Of a stretch of 21,847 bases of DNA, positions 1-5,600 are shown piece by piece. Source of the DNA: CAXXFQ01 sp963674475 (GTDB taxonomy: Bacteria; Planctomycetota; Planctomycetia; Pirellulales; Thermoguttaceae); the NCBI GenBank assembly GCA_963674475.2, contig CAXXFQ010000032.1:1-21847 (forward strand), written 5' to 3'. The translations under genes and the position numbers were made by a program. Below the pieces are notes generated by a model that was not told where the DNA came from, searched no databases, and saw only the letters and a list, made by a program, of their open reading frames with translations. Each line of letters starts with the position of its first letter. Positions within the stretch are counted from its first letter, which is position 1.

Positions 1-188
1 TGAAAGGATTCAATGAACCCTTTTGCGATATCGCCGATGGTGTAGCCAGAGTTGGATTTCGGATCATGCACCGGAGCATAATGCTGCCAGGCTATCTCCT
101 TTACCTGCGCTTCGGAGAAATTTTCCATAGCGGCGGGAGCGTAAATCCCATTATAATGCGTGTACGATTTTGTATTATTTTGACCCAT
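1..188 (-). CDS. N-terminal part of an unrecognised protein, cut by the window edge
   Basis: Reading the minus strand from an ATG at 188 gives 62 codons without a stop, running off the window at base 1. The SD (AAAGGTGA) lies seven to eight bases upstream, which supports this start. The peptide begins MGQNNTKSYTHYNG and has an aromatic, His-rich first 40 residues followed by GYTIGDIAKGF; I do not recognise it. The leader holds a short stem (GAGGC at 209-213 with GCCTC at 219-223), a weak member of the leader-hairpin pattern seen elsewhere here. An AT-rich stretch at 245-262 is a plausible promoter region, but I cannot place a -35/-10 pair with confidence. Confidence 0.65.
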   Translation of the reverse strand, partial: MGQNNTKSYTHYNGIYAPAAMENFSEAQVKEIAWQHYAPVHDPKSNSGYTIGDIAKGFIESF

Positions 189-606
189 GTTTTCACCTTT
201 TTCGTTTTGAGGCCGATTGCCTCTACACAGTGGTGACATGGGTCAGTATATAAATATTTATGTAGGTAAAACGATAGATTTAACTTTTAAATGATAAGCA
301 GATAACTGGAAATATCCCCCTCCTAACCCCCAAATTAACCGATTACAACCAAATTTAACTGTATTATAACCGATTATTGCCAATATTAAGTATATTATCT
401 TCTCCATTTTTCGATTATCGCCAATTAACTCTCATTTTCTATGTATTCTCCACTCCCGAACACCTATCAGGTGTTAAGGGAGGGTATGCCTCATCAATAT
501 ATCAATCCTTTACAATATTCCATCCCATTTTCTGCACCATCAATCTCAATTCATGGCCACTACAGAACCGAAATCTATTTATATGACCCTTCATTTTTCA
601 CTTTAA
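189..606. other. Gene-free AT-rich intergenic stretch
   Basis: I see no credible gene on either strand: the open frames here have no SD and no protein-like composition. It holds the leader of the gene ending at 188 and a set of three degenerate direct repeats listed separately. Confidence 0.5.
335..427. repeat. Three degenerate direct repeats around CGATTAttgCCAA
   Basis: Three similarly oriented copies share the core CGATTA(T)..CCAA with AT-rich flanks ending in TTAA: near 335-358, 365-389 and 407-427. The CGATTA cores start at 340, 371 and 412, so the spacing is 31 and 41 bases. They lie upstream of the partial gene at 1-188 (minus strand). They could be binding sites for a regulator or for a replication or partition protein; the sequence alone does not say which. 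Confidence 0.35.
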
Positions 607-893
607 GGAACCCCATAGGGGAAGTCCAAACCAAAACAACTCCCAGTGGGTTCCCGGCATTTATGCCAATTTTTCTGTCCCGGCAATTCCAATTCCGGAC
701 ACATCCGAAGCTATTTTTTTCCCACCTCAATAGTCCAAGTATTAAAGTGGGGTATCCCGTGGCCGAAGGCCACGGGCGCAGCCGCCTTGGGGGGCTGAGG
801 CAACCCACAGCCCCCCTTATCGACCGAAGGGAGATCGTTTTGCAGGGAACCTGCAAAGGGTTCGAAGAACCCATCAGGAACCCAAAGGGTTCC
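607..893. repeat. Dense cluster of perfect short hairpins, several with GAA triloops
   Basis: Successive inverted repeats crowd this stretch: CCCC/GGGG (611-621), GGCAT/ATGCC (656-667), TGTCC.CGG/CCGGACA (677-703), CCCGTGGCC-GAA-GGCCACGGG (756-776), GGGGGGCTG/CAGCCCCCC (789-816), TTTGCAGG-GAA-CCTGCAAA (839-857), GGGTTC-GAA-GAACCC (858-872) and GGAACCC-AAA-GGGTTCC (877-893). The last one covers the end of the 48-aa zinc-ribbon gene. No protein-like frame spans them. They could form a structured RNA, a compound terminator for the minus-strand gene, or folded single-stranded DNA. I cannot tell which from sequence alone. Confidence 0.6.
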
Positions 894-1020
894 TCGCCGT
901 ATCCTTTTTGTTCTTCATGACCAGATCATGAAACGCTTTTGTTTCACAGTCACAACATATTATTTTATTCCTGACCAGTTCACATTTTCTGAACTCATCT
1001 CCACATACAGGACATTTCAT
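874..1020 (-). CDS. Small zinc-ribbon protein (48 aa)
   Basis: An ATG at 1020 is preceded by a very strong SD (GGAGGTGG, five bases away) and opens a 48-residue frame ending in TGA at 874. The protein starts MKCPVCGDEF and carries Cys at 3, 6, 13, 22, 23 and 25. The CxxC at 3-6 and CxxC at 22-25 are separated by 15 residues, the layout of a rubredoxin-like zinc ribbon. The frame-broken gene at 1634-1916 has the same CxxC-x15-CxxC spacing followed by a charged helical tail, so the two are probably paralogues. Function is unknown; a nucleic-acid-binding or adaptor role would be a guess. A perfect 9-bp stem directly precedes the SD, and the hairpin cluster begins within its last codons. Confidence 0.7.
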   Translation of the reverse strand: MKCPVCGDEFRKCELVRNKIICCDCETKAFHDLVMKNKKDTARNPLGS

Positions 1021-1030
1021 TTTACCACCT

Positions 1031-1058
1031 CCGTGTCCTACACCGGGTCAGGACACGG
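1031..1058 (-). promoter_or_regulatory. Leader stem-loop touching the SD of the 48-aa zinc-ribbon gene
   Basis: On the minus strand CCGTGTCCT (1058-1050) pairs perfectly with AGGACACGG (1039-1031) across a 10-base loop. The downstream arm runs straight into the SD, so folding would partly occlude ribosome access. There is no U-tract, so it is not an intrinsic terminator. It belongs to the recurrent leader-hairpin pattern. Confidence 0.55.
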
Positions 1059-1103
1059 GGAACCGCCGCCGACCTTTCATTCCTGTCCGGTCGCTTACAC
1101 CAA

Positions 1104-1160
1104 GACGAAAGATTTAAGTTGGGAGGTTCACTTGGTTAACCTCCTCTTATATCTTTCGTC
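1104..1160. repeat. Long imperfect hairpin
   Basis: Outer arms GACGAAAGAT (1104-1113) and ATCTTTCGTC (1151-1160) are perfect complements. Inner arms GGAGGTT (1122-1128) and AACCTCC (1138-1144) are also perfect, with a 9-base loop. On the minus strand the structure contains AGGAGG, followed eight bases later by GTG, but that frame closes after five codons. It may be the orphaned leader of a lost gene. The string GACGAAAGA also occurs in the leader of the ArdC gene. Confidence 0.5.
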
Positions 1161-1621
1161 GGGAACCCGACCAAGATTTATTCCAGTCCCATCTTCAACC
1201 CAAGCAAATCAAACCAATCTCAGGAGCATTATCAAGCCTGACCCGCCATACAAAAATCCTACTTTGACCGTTAGCCCTCAAATGCGCAGTCTGGTGAATC
1301 CAGCCATTCGCTCCAATTCCTTTCCGCCGTAACCGACAACTCTATTTTTTTGTATCCAAATTCTCAATTCAACCATCCAACCCTCATTAACTGTTGATCC
1401 AACCCCCTTGCATTTCTACACCATAACTTTGCCCTTGACCGCCCCGCAAGCGATACCGCATGGGTGTGTAATTCCCCGAGAGGGGGTAGCAATCCGAGGG
1501 GCATTCAAAGGCATGGGAGTGGAACCGGTTCCCACACGACTACTACAGGGGAACCTGGTGGAGCTGCTTGCCGCTCTGCCAATTTATTCCACTGGAAGGC
1601 AGAGAAGGAAAAGAAAACAAG
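1161..1621. other. Intergenic stretch with palindromes and one marginal small frame
   Basis: No convincing longer gene is visible. The stretch contains the perfect 12-bp palindrome GGAACCGGTTCC at 1521-1532, the inverted repeat CTCTGCC (1574-1580)/GGCAGAG (1598-1604), and the marginal 32-codon frame listed separately. Confidence 0.45.
1278..1376 (-). CDS. Possible 32-aa peptide
   Basis: An ATG at 1376 follows GAGGGTTGG, a usable SD, and opens a 32-codon frame ending in TGA at 1278. The peptide starts MVELRIWIQKNRVVGYGGKE, which looks protein-like. The only support is start-site context and composition; no family is recognised. It could equally be a remnant or a chance frame. Confidence 0.28.
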   Translation of the reverse strand: MVELRIWIQKNRVVGYGGKELERMAGFTRLRI

Positions 1622-1635
1622 GACTGTTTACAGTC
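1622..1635 (-). terminator. Possible terminator after the frame-broken zinc-ribbon gene
   Basis: On the minus strand GACTGT-AA-ACAGTC forms a perfect 6-bp stem overlapping the stop codon, followed by a T-rich tract (CTTGTTTTCTTTTCC). The stem is AT-moderate and the tract interrupted, so this is only a fair terminator. Confidence 0.4.
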
Positions 1636-1916
1636 ATAAGTATTTTATTTTCTGCGCCTCTTCCAGCATTTTTTGCTGTTCCTTGAACACTTTGCTCGGC
1701 CCTTCAAACATCTGTTTCTCGCATCGATAACATAAGGCTTTGCCTTTGCTGACCTGGTAGTCGGGCAGCTGTTTTCCGCAAACCATGCATAGGTAGGTAA
1801 CCGTAATACTCTTGATCGAGGCCCCCTGAATCCTGATAGTCAAAATCCAACGGCTCATACCCATTTTGCATGTATGCCCCTCCTGGGAAGCCTTGAGAGT
1901 AGTAGTAAGGGTGCAT
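1634..1916 (-). pseudogene. Zinc-ribbon protein gene broken by a 4-bp tandem duplication
   Basis: Translation starts at ATG 1916 behind the SD AGGGGTGG and reads MHPYYYSQGFPGGAYMQNGY, a Tyr/Gly-rich N-terminus. In that frame the protein then loses its zinc ribbon. The CMVCG..CYRCE ribbon and its charged C-terminal tail lie in the next frame and end at 1634. The junction sits on TAGGTAGG (1790-1797), a perfect tandem 4-bp repeat. Dropping one copy joins ...YYGYL to CMVCGK and gives one 92-residue protein with CxxC-x15-CxxC, matching the 48-aa neighbour. What is seen is a frame break at a tandem repeat; that it is a recent mutation, phase-variable switch or sequencing error is open. The upstream 190-aa gene stops 11 bases before this start, so they are probably co-transcribed. 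Confidence 0.6.
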
Positions 1917-1927
1917 TTTGACCACCC

Positions 1928-2500
1928 CTACCGACTGTTGGCATGTTCCAACCAGATGAACTTGCACTTCTTGATTCGCTTGTTAAGCTCTTCAATACGT
2001 TCTGCTGCTTTGTTCTTGTTCATTAGATGCCCATACACCTTGAGATGGTCTATGATCGTCCTTAACTCGGTCTCGAATTCCTTCTCTACAAGTAGCTTGA
2101 ACCTCTCTTCAGTCCTCTTCTTTCCATCGCTGTCGCTGATGCAGGAGTATGTCTGTGCCAGGTCTTTGACCTTTTCGTAGACCTTTTTAATTTTCCAGTG
2201 AAGGGTATTGTTCCCTTCGAATCTTCTATTGAAGTCCATTGATGAGAATGGAAAGCTTAATGAATCGTCTGGTTCGTATGGAATCCAGTTGTCCTTCTTA
2301 TCGTTGACCTGTATGGTCATGATGATCGCGTGATCTTTGTTCATGTGCCAGTGAACCCACTCGCACCATGCCTCGTATTCGTCTTGATCATCCGGATAAA
2401 GATCATCAAATTTCCGTATTGGTCTTATGTTTGCCGCGCTTGGCAGCTCGCTTTCAGCTATCCAACTGTCTATGTCCTGACCTATTTTCATTACATCCAT
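1928..2500 (-). CDS. Unrecognised 190-aa protein
   Basis: I choose the ATG at 2500, nine bases after the SD AAGGAGG; an in-frame TTG at 2509 abuts the SD and is too close. The protein begins MDVMKIGQDIDSW. It contains a Trp-rich segment (EYEAWCEWVHWHMNK, about residues 42-56), a central mixed region and a strongly charged, probably helical C-terminal third with many Glu/Lys/Arg. No signal peptide or membrane segment is visible. I recognise no family. It heads a transcription unit with the frame-broken zinc-ribbon gene. Its SD lies inside the 3' arm of a perfect 11-bp stem, so translation may be controlled by RNA folding. Confidence 0.65.
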   Translation of the reverse strand: MDVMKIGQDIDSWIAESELPSAANIRPIRKFDDLYPDDQDEYEAWCEWVHWHMNKDHAIIMTIQVNDKKDNWIPYEPDDSLSFPFSSMDFNRRFEGNNTLHWKIKKVYEKVKDLAQTYSCISDSDGKKRTEERFKLLVEKEFETELRTIIDHLKVYGHLMNKNKAAERIEELNKRIKKCKFIWLEHANSR

Positions 2501-2510
2501 ATCTACCAAC

Positions 2511-2542
2511 CTCCTTGGTTTCTACCTCGTAAAACCAAGGAG
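2511..2542 (-). promoter_or_regulatory. Leader stem-loop sequestering the SD of the 190-aa gene
   Basis: On the minus strand CTCCTTGGTTT (2542-2532) is perfectly complementary to AAACCAAGGAG (2521-2511), with a 10-base loop. The 3' arm contains most of the SD. A second perfect pair, AATCCTGT/ACAGGATT (2585-2592 with 2622-2629), lies farther up the same leader. Confidence 0.6.
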
Positions 2543-2627
2543 TGGAAATGGGACCATGGATGGTTGTATGAAAACTTGTCTAAGAATCCTGTCTTGGAAA
2601 TAGCCGATGGTAAACAAGGCAACAGGA

Positions 2628-2759
2628 TTAAAAAGGGAGGTCTGCGTGGGGAGGAGGCATCCCATATACCCCCGGAGCGGACCTCTTTTTATTCCTTTTG
2701 CCGGGAGCTTGATTTCCTAAACAGGACTCGTGCACTTGCTTAACGCTGTCGCAGTTCAT
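2628..2759 (-). CDS. Possible 43-aa peptide downstream of a terminator
   Basis: The frame runs from ATG 2759 to TAA 2628 and begins MNCDSVKQVHESCLGN; it ends in a Pro-rich tail. Composition is passable, but the SD is poor and a strong terminator lies just upstream. Part of the frame coincides with an inverted repeat (GGTC-type arms, about 2631-2690) that resembles a bidirectional terminator. Probably not a gene; listed because the stretch otherwise has no content. Confidence 0.22.
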   Translation of the reverse strand: MNCDSVKQVHESCLGNQAPGKRNKKRSAPGVYGMPPPHADLPF

Positions 2760-2769
2760 ATCCAATTCC

Positions 2770-2792
2770 AAAAAAAGAAGGGGCTAAGCCCC
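2770..2792 (-). terminator. Intrinsic terminator after the 73-aa gene
   Basis: On the minus strand GGGGC-TTA-GCCCC is followed by TTCTTTTTTT, a textbook rho-independent terminator. The stop codon TAG of the 73-aa gene lies within the stem-loop. Confidence 0.8.
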
Positions 2793-3005
2793 AATCTTTT
2801 GTTTGTTCTCCCATTCAAGGAATTCATGAAGGCAATCAGTTAAATCCTGGATATCTCCACGCCTGGGAATGAGAAACGGTGTCGGGATGATCTCTCCTGT
2901 CCTGCCCCTGTAAGTCTTGTTTATGGTCACAATGGTCTCGTCTTCGTCGGTTTTGAAAATATTTAGCCAAATCTGGCCTTTCCTAAAGTTCTCGATTTTT
3001 TTCAT
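2784..3005 (-). CDS. Small conserved-looking beta-rich protein (73 aa)
   Basis: ATG 3005 is preceded by a strong SD (GGAGGCGAAAGC), which I prefer to the longer frame reaching 3074. The protein begins MKKIENFRKGQIWLNIFKTD, continues with TIVTINKTYRGRTGE and ends in a short helix containing LHEFLEW. This layout (charged strand, second strand with a K-[ST]-Y motif, terminal helix) resembles a family of small proteins of unknown function that I associate with plasmids and phages. That resemblance is from memory of the pattern, not a search. Role unknown. A clear terminator follows, so it is probably a single-gene unit. Confidence 0.6.
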   Translation of the reverse strand: MKKIENFRKGQIWLNIFKTDEDETIVTINKTYRGRTGEIIPTPFLIPRRGDIQDLTDCLHEFLEWENKQKIGA

Positions 3006-3079
3006 GCTTTCGCCTCCAATTTTTTTAAACCGACCGAGGACAAGGAAACCATAAATGTTTCCAGGGTCAGGCAATCAAA

Positions 3080-3110
3080 CCCTTTTGGCGCTTGGATTTT
3101 TTCAAAAGGG
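3080..3110. repeat. Inverted repeat CCCTTTTG/CAAAAGGG
   Basis: Perfect 8-bp arms at 3080-3087 and 3103-3110 with a 15-base loop. It stands between the 73-aa gene and the 81-codon frame. There is no proper U-tract on either strand, so the role is unclear. Confidence 0.4.
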
Positions 3111-3121
3111 GGAACATTTAG

Positions 3122-3231
3122 GATGTTCCTGTCCGTGTAATTGAAAAATTGGAGCCGGAAGCGATTGAAAATGATCGGGAACCTGGAAAGGTTAGGTTGA
3201 AGATTATAAAACCGAACGGAGCGAGCATGTG
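3122..3231 (+). pseudogene. Possible C-terminal gene remnant on the plus strand
   Basis: Directly after an in-frame TAG, codons from 3122 read DVPVRVIEKLEPEAIENDRE, then a Lys/Arg-rich tail, ending in TGA near 3231. Amino-acid composition is strikingly protein-like for a frame with no start codon or SD. It may be the tail of a gene lost upstream, and it is oriented against its neighbours. No family recognised. Confidence 0.25.
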
Positions 3232-3244
3232 ACCACCAAGTATT

Positions 3245-3490
3245 TCAAGAATCTGGGCAGGATCGGAGGATTATCCGACTGGAATCTAAACTCAAGCGTG
3301 GGAAATCCGGAAGTGATCCGATTTTCTTGAATTCCATGAATTTGGGGAGCACATGAATAGAACGGGGCTTGAGCGTCTTCTTTGTTGGAGAAATTACGCT
3401 TACTTTGAAATGTTCTGAAAGCTTGACTTGAATCCCGTCTCGGTCAGCCTTGTTCCAAAGTCTGATGAACTCCCGGCAATCGGTGTCCAT
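3245..3490 (-). CDS. Unrecognised 81-aa protein, low confidence
   Basis: The frame starts at ATG 3490, 23 bases after the preceding gene's stop, and begins MDTDCREFIRLWNKADRDG. The first half looks protein-like; the second half is basic and Ser/Pro-rich and less convincing. The SD (GAG, two bases from the start) is poor, so expression would rely on coupling to the 199-aa gene upstream. It may be a truncated remnant. Confidence 0.42.
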   Translation of the reverse strand: MDTDCREFIRLWNKADRDGIQVKLSEHFKVSVISPTKKTLKPRSIHVLPKFMEFKKIGSLPDFPRLSLDSSRIILRSCPDS

Positions 3491-3512
3491 TTCTCAAACC
3501 GTGATGCCCGGT

Positions 3513-4112
3513 TTAATTCAGACCACCTCTGTTTGCTCTTGCGTCAGCGAGTTGCTTTTCTACAGCTGGAATCTTTTTGATATCTGATTTTTCATATGAT
3601 TCGAGTCTCTCTCGTCTGCCTCTTTCCTTAAGCTGGTGAAGCCGTGCCAGTTCTCTTCCAAGGTAATTTATAAGGTAGATGTTTGGTCTGGACGGGTCGT
3701 AAGGCTCCCAATGCTCGATCACTGTCCAAACCTTGTCATCAACTGGGTCCAAACCATCATGATCTCTCCAGCAAAATGTGCAAATCTCCCATAAAGTCTC
3801 AATGCATCCGGTGTTGAGATTCACATATAGAGATTCATTTTCAGTCGGCCAACCGAGCTGTGTAAGGAGCCTTCGGCCTCTTCGGCTGCATTCTTCCTGG
3901 TAATGGTAACGCCAGCTTTCATAGTCTCCCCATTCAGGGAAAGGATGTCCTCCGTTCTCGAATAGGCCATCTCTGAGCATTTCTGCTGTAAATCTGCCGA
4001 GCAGGTCCATGATCCGGCGGTCTTCTTCCTCTCTGGCTATTTTCTCTGCCTCTTTTGCCTGGCGTTCCTGGATTTTCTCAGGCTCGAAATCAGTTAAGGT
4101 CATGTTCGGCAT
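3513..4112 (-). CDS. Unrecognised 199-aa protein
   Basis: ATG 4112 follows GAGGTGGTACA, a strong SD that overlaps the stop of the upstream 74-aa gene, so the two are translationally linked. The protein has a charged coiled-coil-like N-terminus (about residues 10-35, rich in Glu/Lys/Arg/Ala). A Trp/Tyr/Glu-rich middle follows (EWGDYESWRYHYQEECSRRG), then a Cys/Trp segment (CTFCWRDHDGLD) and a basic helical C-terminus. Soluble; no signal or membrane segment. I recognise no family. Confidence 0.6.
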   Translation of the reverse strand: MPNMTLTDFEPEKIQERQAKEAEKIAREEEDRRIMDLLGRFTAEMLRDGLFENGGHPFPEWGDYESWRYHYQEECSRRGRRLLTQLGWPTENESLYVNLNTGCIETLWEICTFCWRDHDGLDPVDDKVWTVIEHWEPYDPSRPNIYLINYLGRELARLHQLKERGRRERLESYEKSDIKKIPAVEKQLADARANRGGLN

Positions 4113-4121
4113 TGTACCACC

Positions 4122-4346
4122 TCACAACCTCACGTCTTCCTGTTCAAGGACATGCTGCACAATGGCCGGCAAATGATCCCAGAAAAGCCGTTGGCAATAA
4201 TCATCCGCCATTTTTCCGGCTATTGTCTCCATCATATCGTCTGTAATCCTGGCTGCCTGTTCCTCGGTCAGGTTCATCTGAGCTTGGATGTCATCCCGGT
4301 GGACACAGGTTATTTCAAAATATCCATCTCCGACGTTTCGTTTCAT
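4122..4346 (-). CDS. Unrecognised small acidic protein (74 aa)
   Basis: I use ATG 4346, ten bases after the SD CACGGAG; the in-frame GTG at 4355 would touch the SD. The protein begins MKRNVGDGYFEITCVHRDD. Its middle is an acidic helix-rich segment (LTEEQAARITDDMMETIAGK). It heads a unit with the 199-aa and possibly the 81-aa gene. Its SD is inside a perfect 8-bp hairpin. Function unknown. Confidence 0.6.
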   Translation of the reverse strand: MKRNVGDGYFEITCVHRDDIQAQMNLTEEQAARITDDMMETIAGKMADDYCQRLFWDHLPAIVQHVLEQEDVRL

Positions 4347-4356
4347 CTTTATCACG

Positions 4357-4385
4357 CTCCGTGCTTTTTTTATTTAGGCACGGAG
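4357..4385 (-). promoter_or_regulatory. Leader stem-loop containing the SD of the 74-aa gene
   Basis: On the minus strand CTCCGTGC (4385-4378) pairs perfectly with GCACGGAG (4364-4357) across a 13-base A-rich loop. GGAG in the 3' arm is the SD. Another member of the leader-hairpin pattern. Confidence 0.6.
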
Positions 4386-4607
4386 ATATCTTGGTCTATA
4401 CTCAAAACTATCCAAAACCAAGCGACGAACAGGAATCAGCTGCCTATTGCAATGATGTGCGCTCATAGGACATATGCCGCCCACCGTCCTGGATCCCCCC
4501 GACCGCCGAGCCTGGCCACGAAGAAGGATAAACAGCCGGATGAAGAATGCCGTAACTCCTCCTGCACTTCGAAAGCCCTGGGTGCGCCCTACCAAATTAA
4601 TAGAGCT

Positions 4608-4754
4608 TCATCTCGGCCCTATTTCCTTGCCTACGCTCTCACCGGCGGAAACAATTGACGCATTTTCACCCTGGCACTTGTCAAAATCAAGGCATTCATC
4701 GCACCACTCAGGATCGCATGCTGATGAACTTGTCTGCACTTTGGGAGTTTTCAT
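4608..4754 (-). CDS. Small cysteine-rich protein (48 aa)
   Basis: From ATG 4754 a 48-codon frame ends in TGA at 4608. It contains SACDPEWCDECLDFDKC, with Cys at 13, 18, 21 and 27, a possible metal-binding knot, followed by a Gly/Ser/Glu tail. The composition is very unlike random sequence. Start context is weak (GAG abutting ATG), and a terminator lies immediately upstream, so expression might depend on read-through from the OB-fold gene. Function not recognised. Confidence 0.5.
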   Translation of the reverse strand: MKTPKVQTSSSACDPEWCDECLDFDKCQGENASIVSAGESVGKEIGPR

Positions 4755-4759
4755 CTCAG

Positions 4760-4781
4760 AAAAAAGAGGCCAAAAGGCCTC
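4760..4781 (-). terminator. Intrinsic terminator after the OB-fold gene
   Basis: Minus strand GAGGCC-TTTT-GGCCTC followed by six T residues. Perfect 6-bp stem; it overlaps the last codon of the upstream gene. Confidence 0.8.
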
Positions 4782-5260
4782 AGTTCAGGTTTTCGATGGT
4801 TTCTATCGGCACCGGGTCCGGTTCAACTGCCTTGGTCTCGCTCTTCCTCATATTGGCCTTGACGGATGCAATAAAACCAGCCGTATCTCCATTTGGCTCC
4901 TTGATCTTCTGTATGCCCGAGACGGTTTTCCCGTCACTGTCGTCCGTGTAATCTTCGACCATCACTCTGCAAAAGGCGCCGATCAATGTTTTTGTATCAA
5001 ACGGTTTGCCGAACTCAAGCTTTGCTCCCAAGGCTGACAGGGCCTCCCAGAGCTTTGATTTCGGCGTCAGCTTCTTCCCAAACACCCGGCCGAGCTTGAC
5101 CGGCTCCCTGTTCTTGTCATAATAGACCAGGAAATCCAACGCGACACGTGGGCCGTATTGGCCGTCCGGCGCCACTGCATCGTCGACAAATTCAGCGTTG
5201 TTGTATTCCTTCGGGTATGTGCGGTTTTTCAAAACCGCTTTCTGTTGGTAGGTATTCCAT
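4780..5260 (-). CDS. Probable ssDNA-binding OB-fold protein with a disrupted reading frame
   Basis: The C-terminal 150 codons read DGQYGPRVALDFLVYY, then GRVFGKKLTPKSKLWEALSA, ending in a Glu/Pro-rich tail. Strand-rich segments flanking a K-L-[TS]-P-[KS]-SKL-type motif resemble phage/plasmid single-strand-binding-like proteins (DUF669-like); this is recalled, not searched. In that frame the only start is TTG 5232, without an SD. One frame over, ATG 5260 has an excellent SD (GGCGGAGGAAC) and reads MEYLPTESGFEKP before stopping. The two frames would join if one base were removed from TTTTGAAAAA at about 5225-5235. I therefore annotate one gene with a +1 frame break: natural mutation, recoding or homopolymer read error. 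An acidic C-terminal tail, as in SSBs, is only partly present. A terminator follows. Confidence 0.5.
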
Positions 5261-5292
5261 TTTTTAGTTCCTCCGCCACGACGGGCTCTTTC

Positions 5293-5318
5293 TTCATTAA
5301 GGTTTTAACCTTGATGAA
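5293..5318 (-). repeat. Stem-loop upstream of the OB-fold gene
   Basis: TTCATTAAGGTT (5293-5304) and AACCTTGATGAA (5307-5318) form a 12-bp stem with one mismatch and a 2-base loop. It lies between the terminator of the upstream gene and the SD of the OB-fold gene, about 30 bases from that SD. Confidence 0.45.
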
Positions 5319-5320
5319 TA

Positions 5321-5345
5321 TAAAAAGGGGAGATCAAACCTCCCC
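5321..5345 (-). terminator. Intrinsic terminator overlapping the end of the 48-aa TTG gene
   Basis: Minus strand GGGGAG-N7-CTCCCC followed by TTTTTATA. The stop codon TGA of the gene sits in the loop. Confidence 0.75.
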
Positions 5346-5480
5346 ATGCGGCTGGATATCCTCTTCCCCTATCTCGAACCATTGACCGCCGCCGATCAAC
5401 TCGTTCTTGATATCCTCAAGTATCTTTGCGTTCATTTCCTCCCTTTTAAATTTTTCCTTATCCTGGGCATCCAGCGACAA
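5334..5480 (-). CDS. Small unrecognised acidic protein (48 aa, TTG start)
   Basis: A TTG at 5480 lies nine bases after a strong SD (GGAGGTGAG). The frame begins MSLDAQDKEKFKREEMNAKI and ends ...DIQPHGEV at TGA 5334. An internal ATG 45 bases later is only two bases from GGGAGG and is a poorer start. The protein is highly charged and probably helical at its N-terminus. It lies directly downstream of orc1/cdc6 and upstream of the OB-fold gene, so a replication-accessory role is conceivable but unproven. The end of the gene doubles as a terminator. Confidence 0.6.
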   Translation of the reverse strand: MSLDAQDKEKFKREEMNAKILEDIKNELIGGGQWFEIGEEDIQPHGEV

Positions 5481-5497
5481 TCTTTCTCACCTCCGGT

Positions 5498-5531
5498 AGG
5501 CAATTGCCTCCGAAGGTTAAGGAAATTGCCT
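5498..5531 (-). promoter_or_regulatory. Leader inverted repeat before the 48-aa TTG gene
   Basis: AGGCAATT (5498-5505) and AATTGCCT (5524-5531) are perfect complements; the downstream arm on the minus strand ends three bases before the SD. The segment 5498-5509 is also a 12-bp palindrome (AGGCAATTGCCT), so alternative folds or a dimeric protein site are possible. Confidence 0.5.
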
Positions 5532-5532
5532 C

Positions 5533-5579
5533 AGTCCCGCACCAGGGATCTGAATGCCCAGAGGCGGCCGGGTGCGACT
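5533..5579 (-). repeat. Bulged inverted repeat downstream of orc1/cdc6
   Basis: AGTC-CC-GCACC (5533-5543) pairs with GGTGC-GACT (5571-5579) with a 2-base bulge. It follows the orc1/cdc6 stop by about 20 bases. There is no U-tract, so it is not a standard intrinsic terminator. Confidence 0.35.
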
Positions 5580-5600
5580 AAACAACCTAAACCAGATCCA

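Noticed and set aside
607..893. Hairpin array as a CRISPR array or tRNA cluster
   Set aside because: Stems differ in sequence, there are no regularly spaced identical repeats, and no cloverleaf with T-arm GTTCRANYC is formed.
928..1332. 134-codon plus-strand frame
   Set aside because: Opposes the SD-supported zinc-ribbon gene, crosses two hairpins, and has Ser/Thr/Pro-rich shadow-like composition.
4396..4600. Minus-strand frame with LSFFVARLGGRGDPG
   Set aside because: No start codon with an SD, GC-rich low-complexity composition; could be a remnant but the evidence is too thin.
4474..5037. 187-codon plus-strand frame
   Set aside because: It is the antisense of the OB-fold gene and crosses its terminator; no SD.
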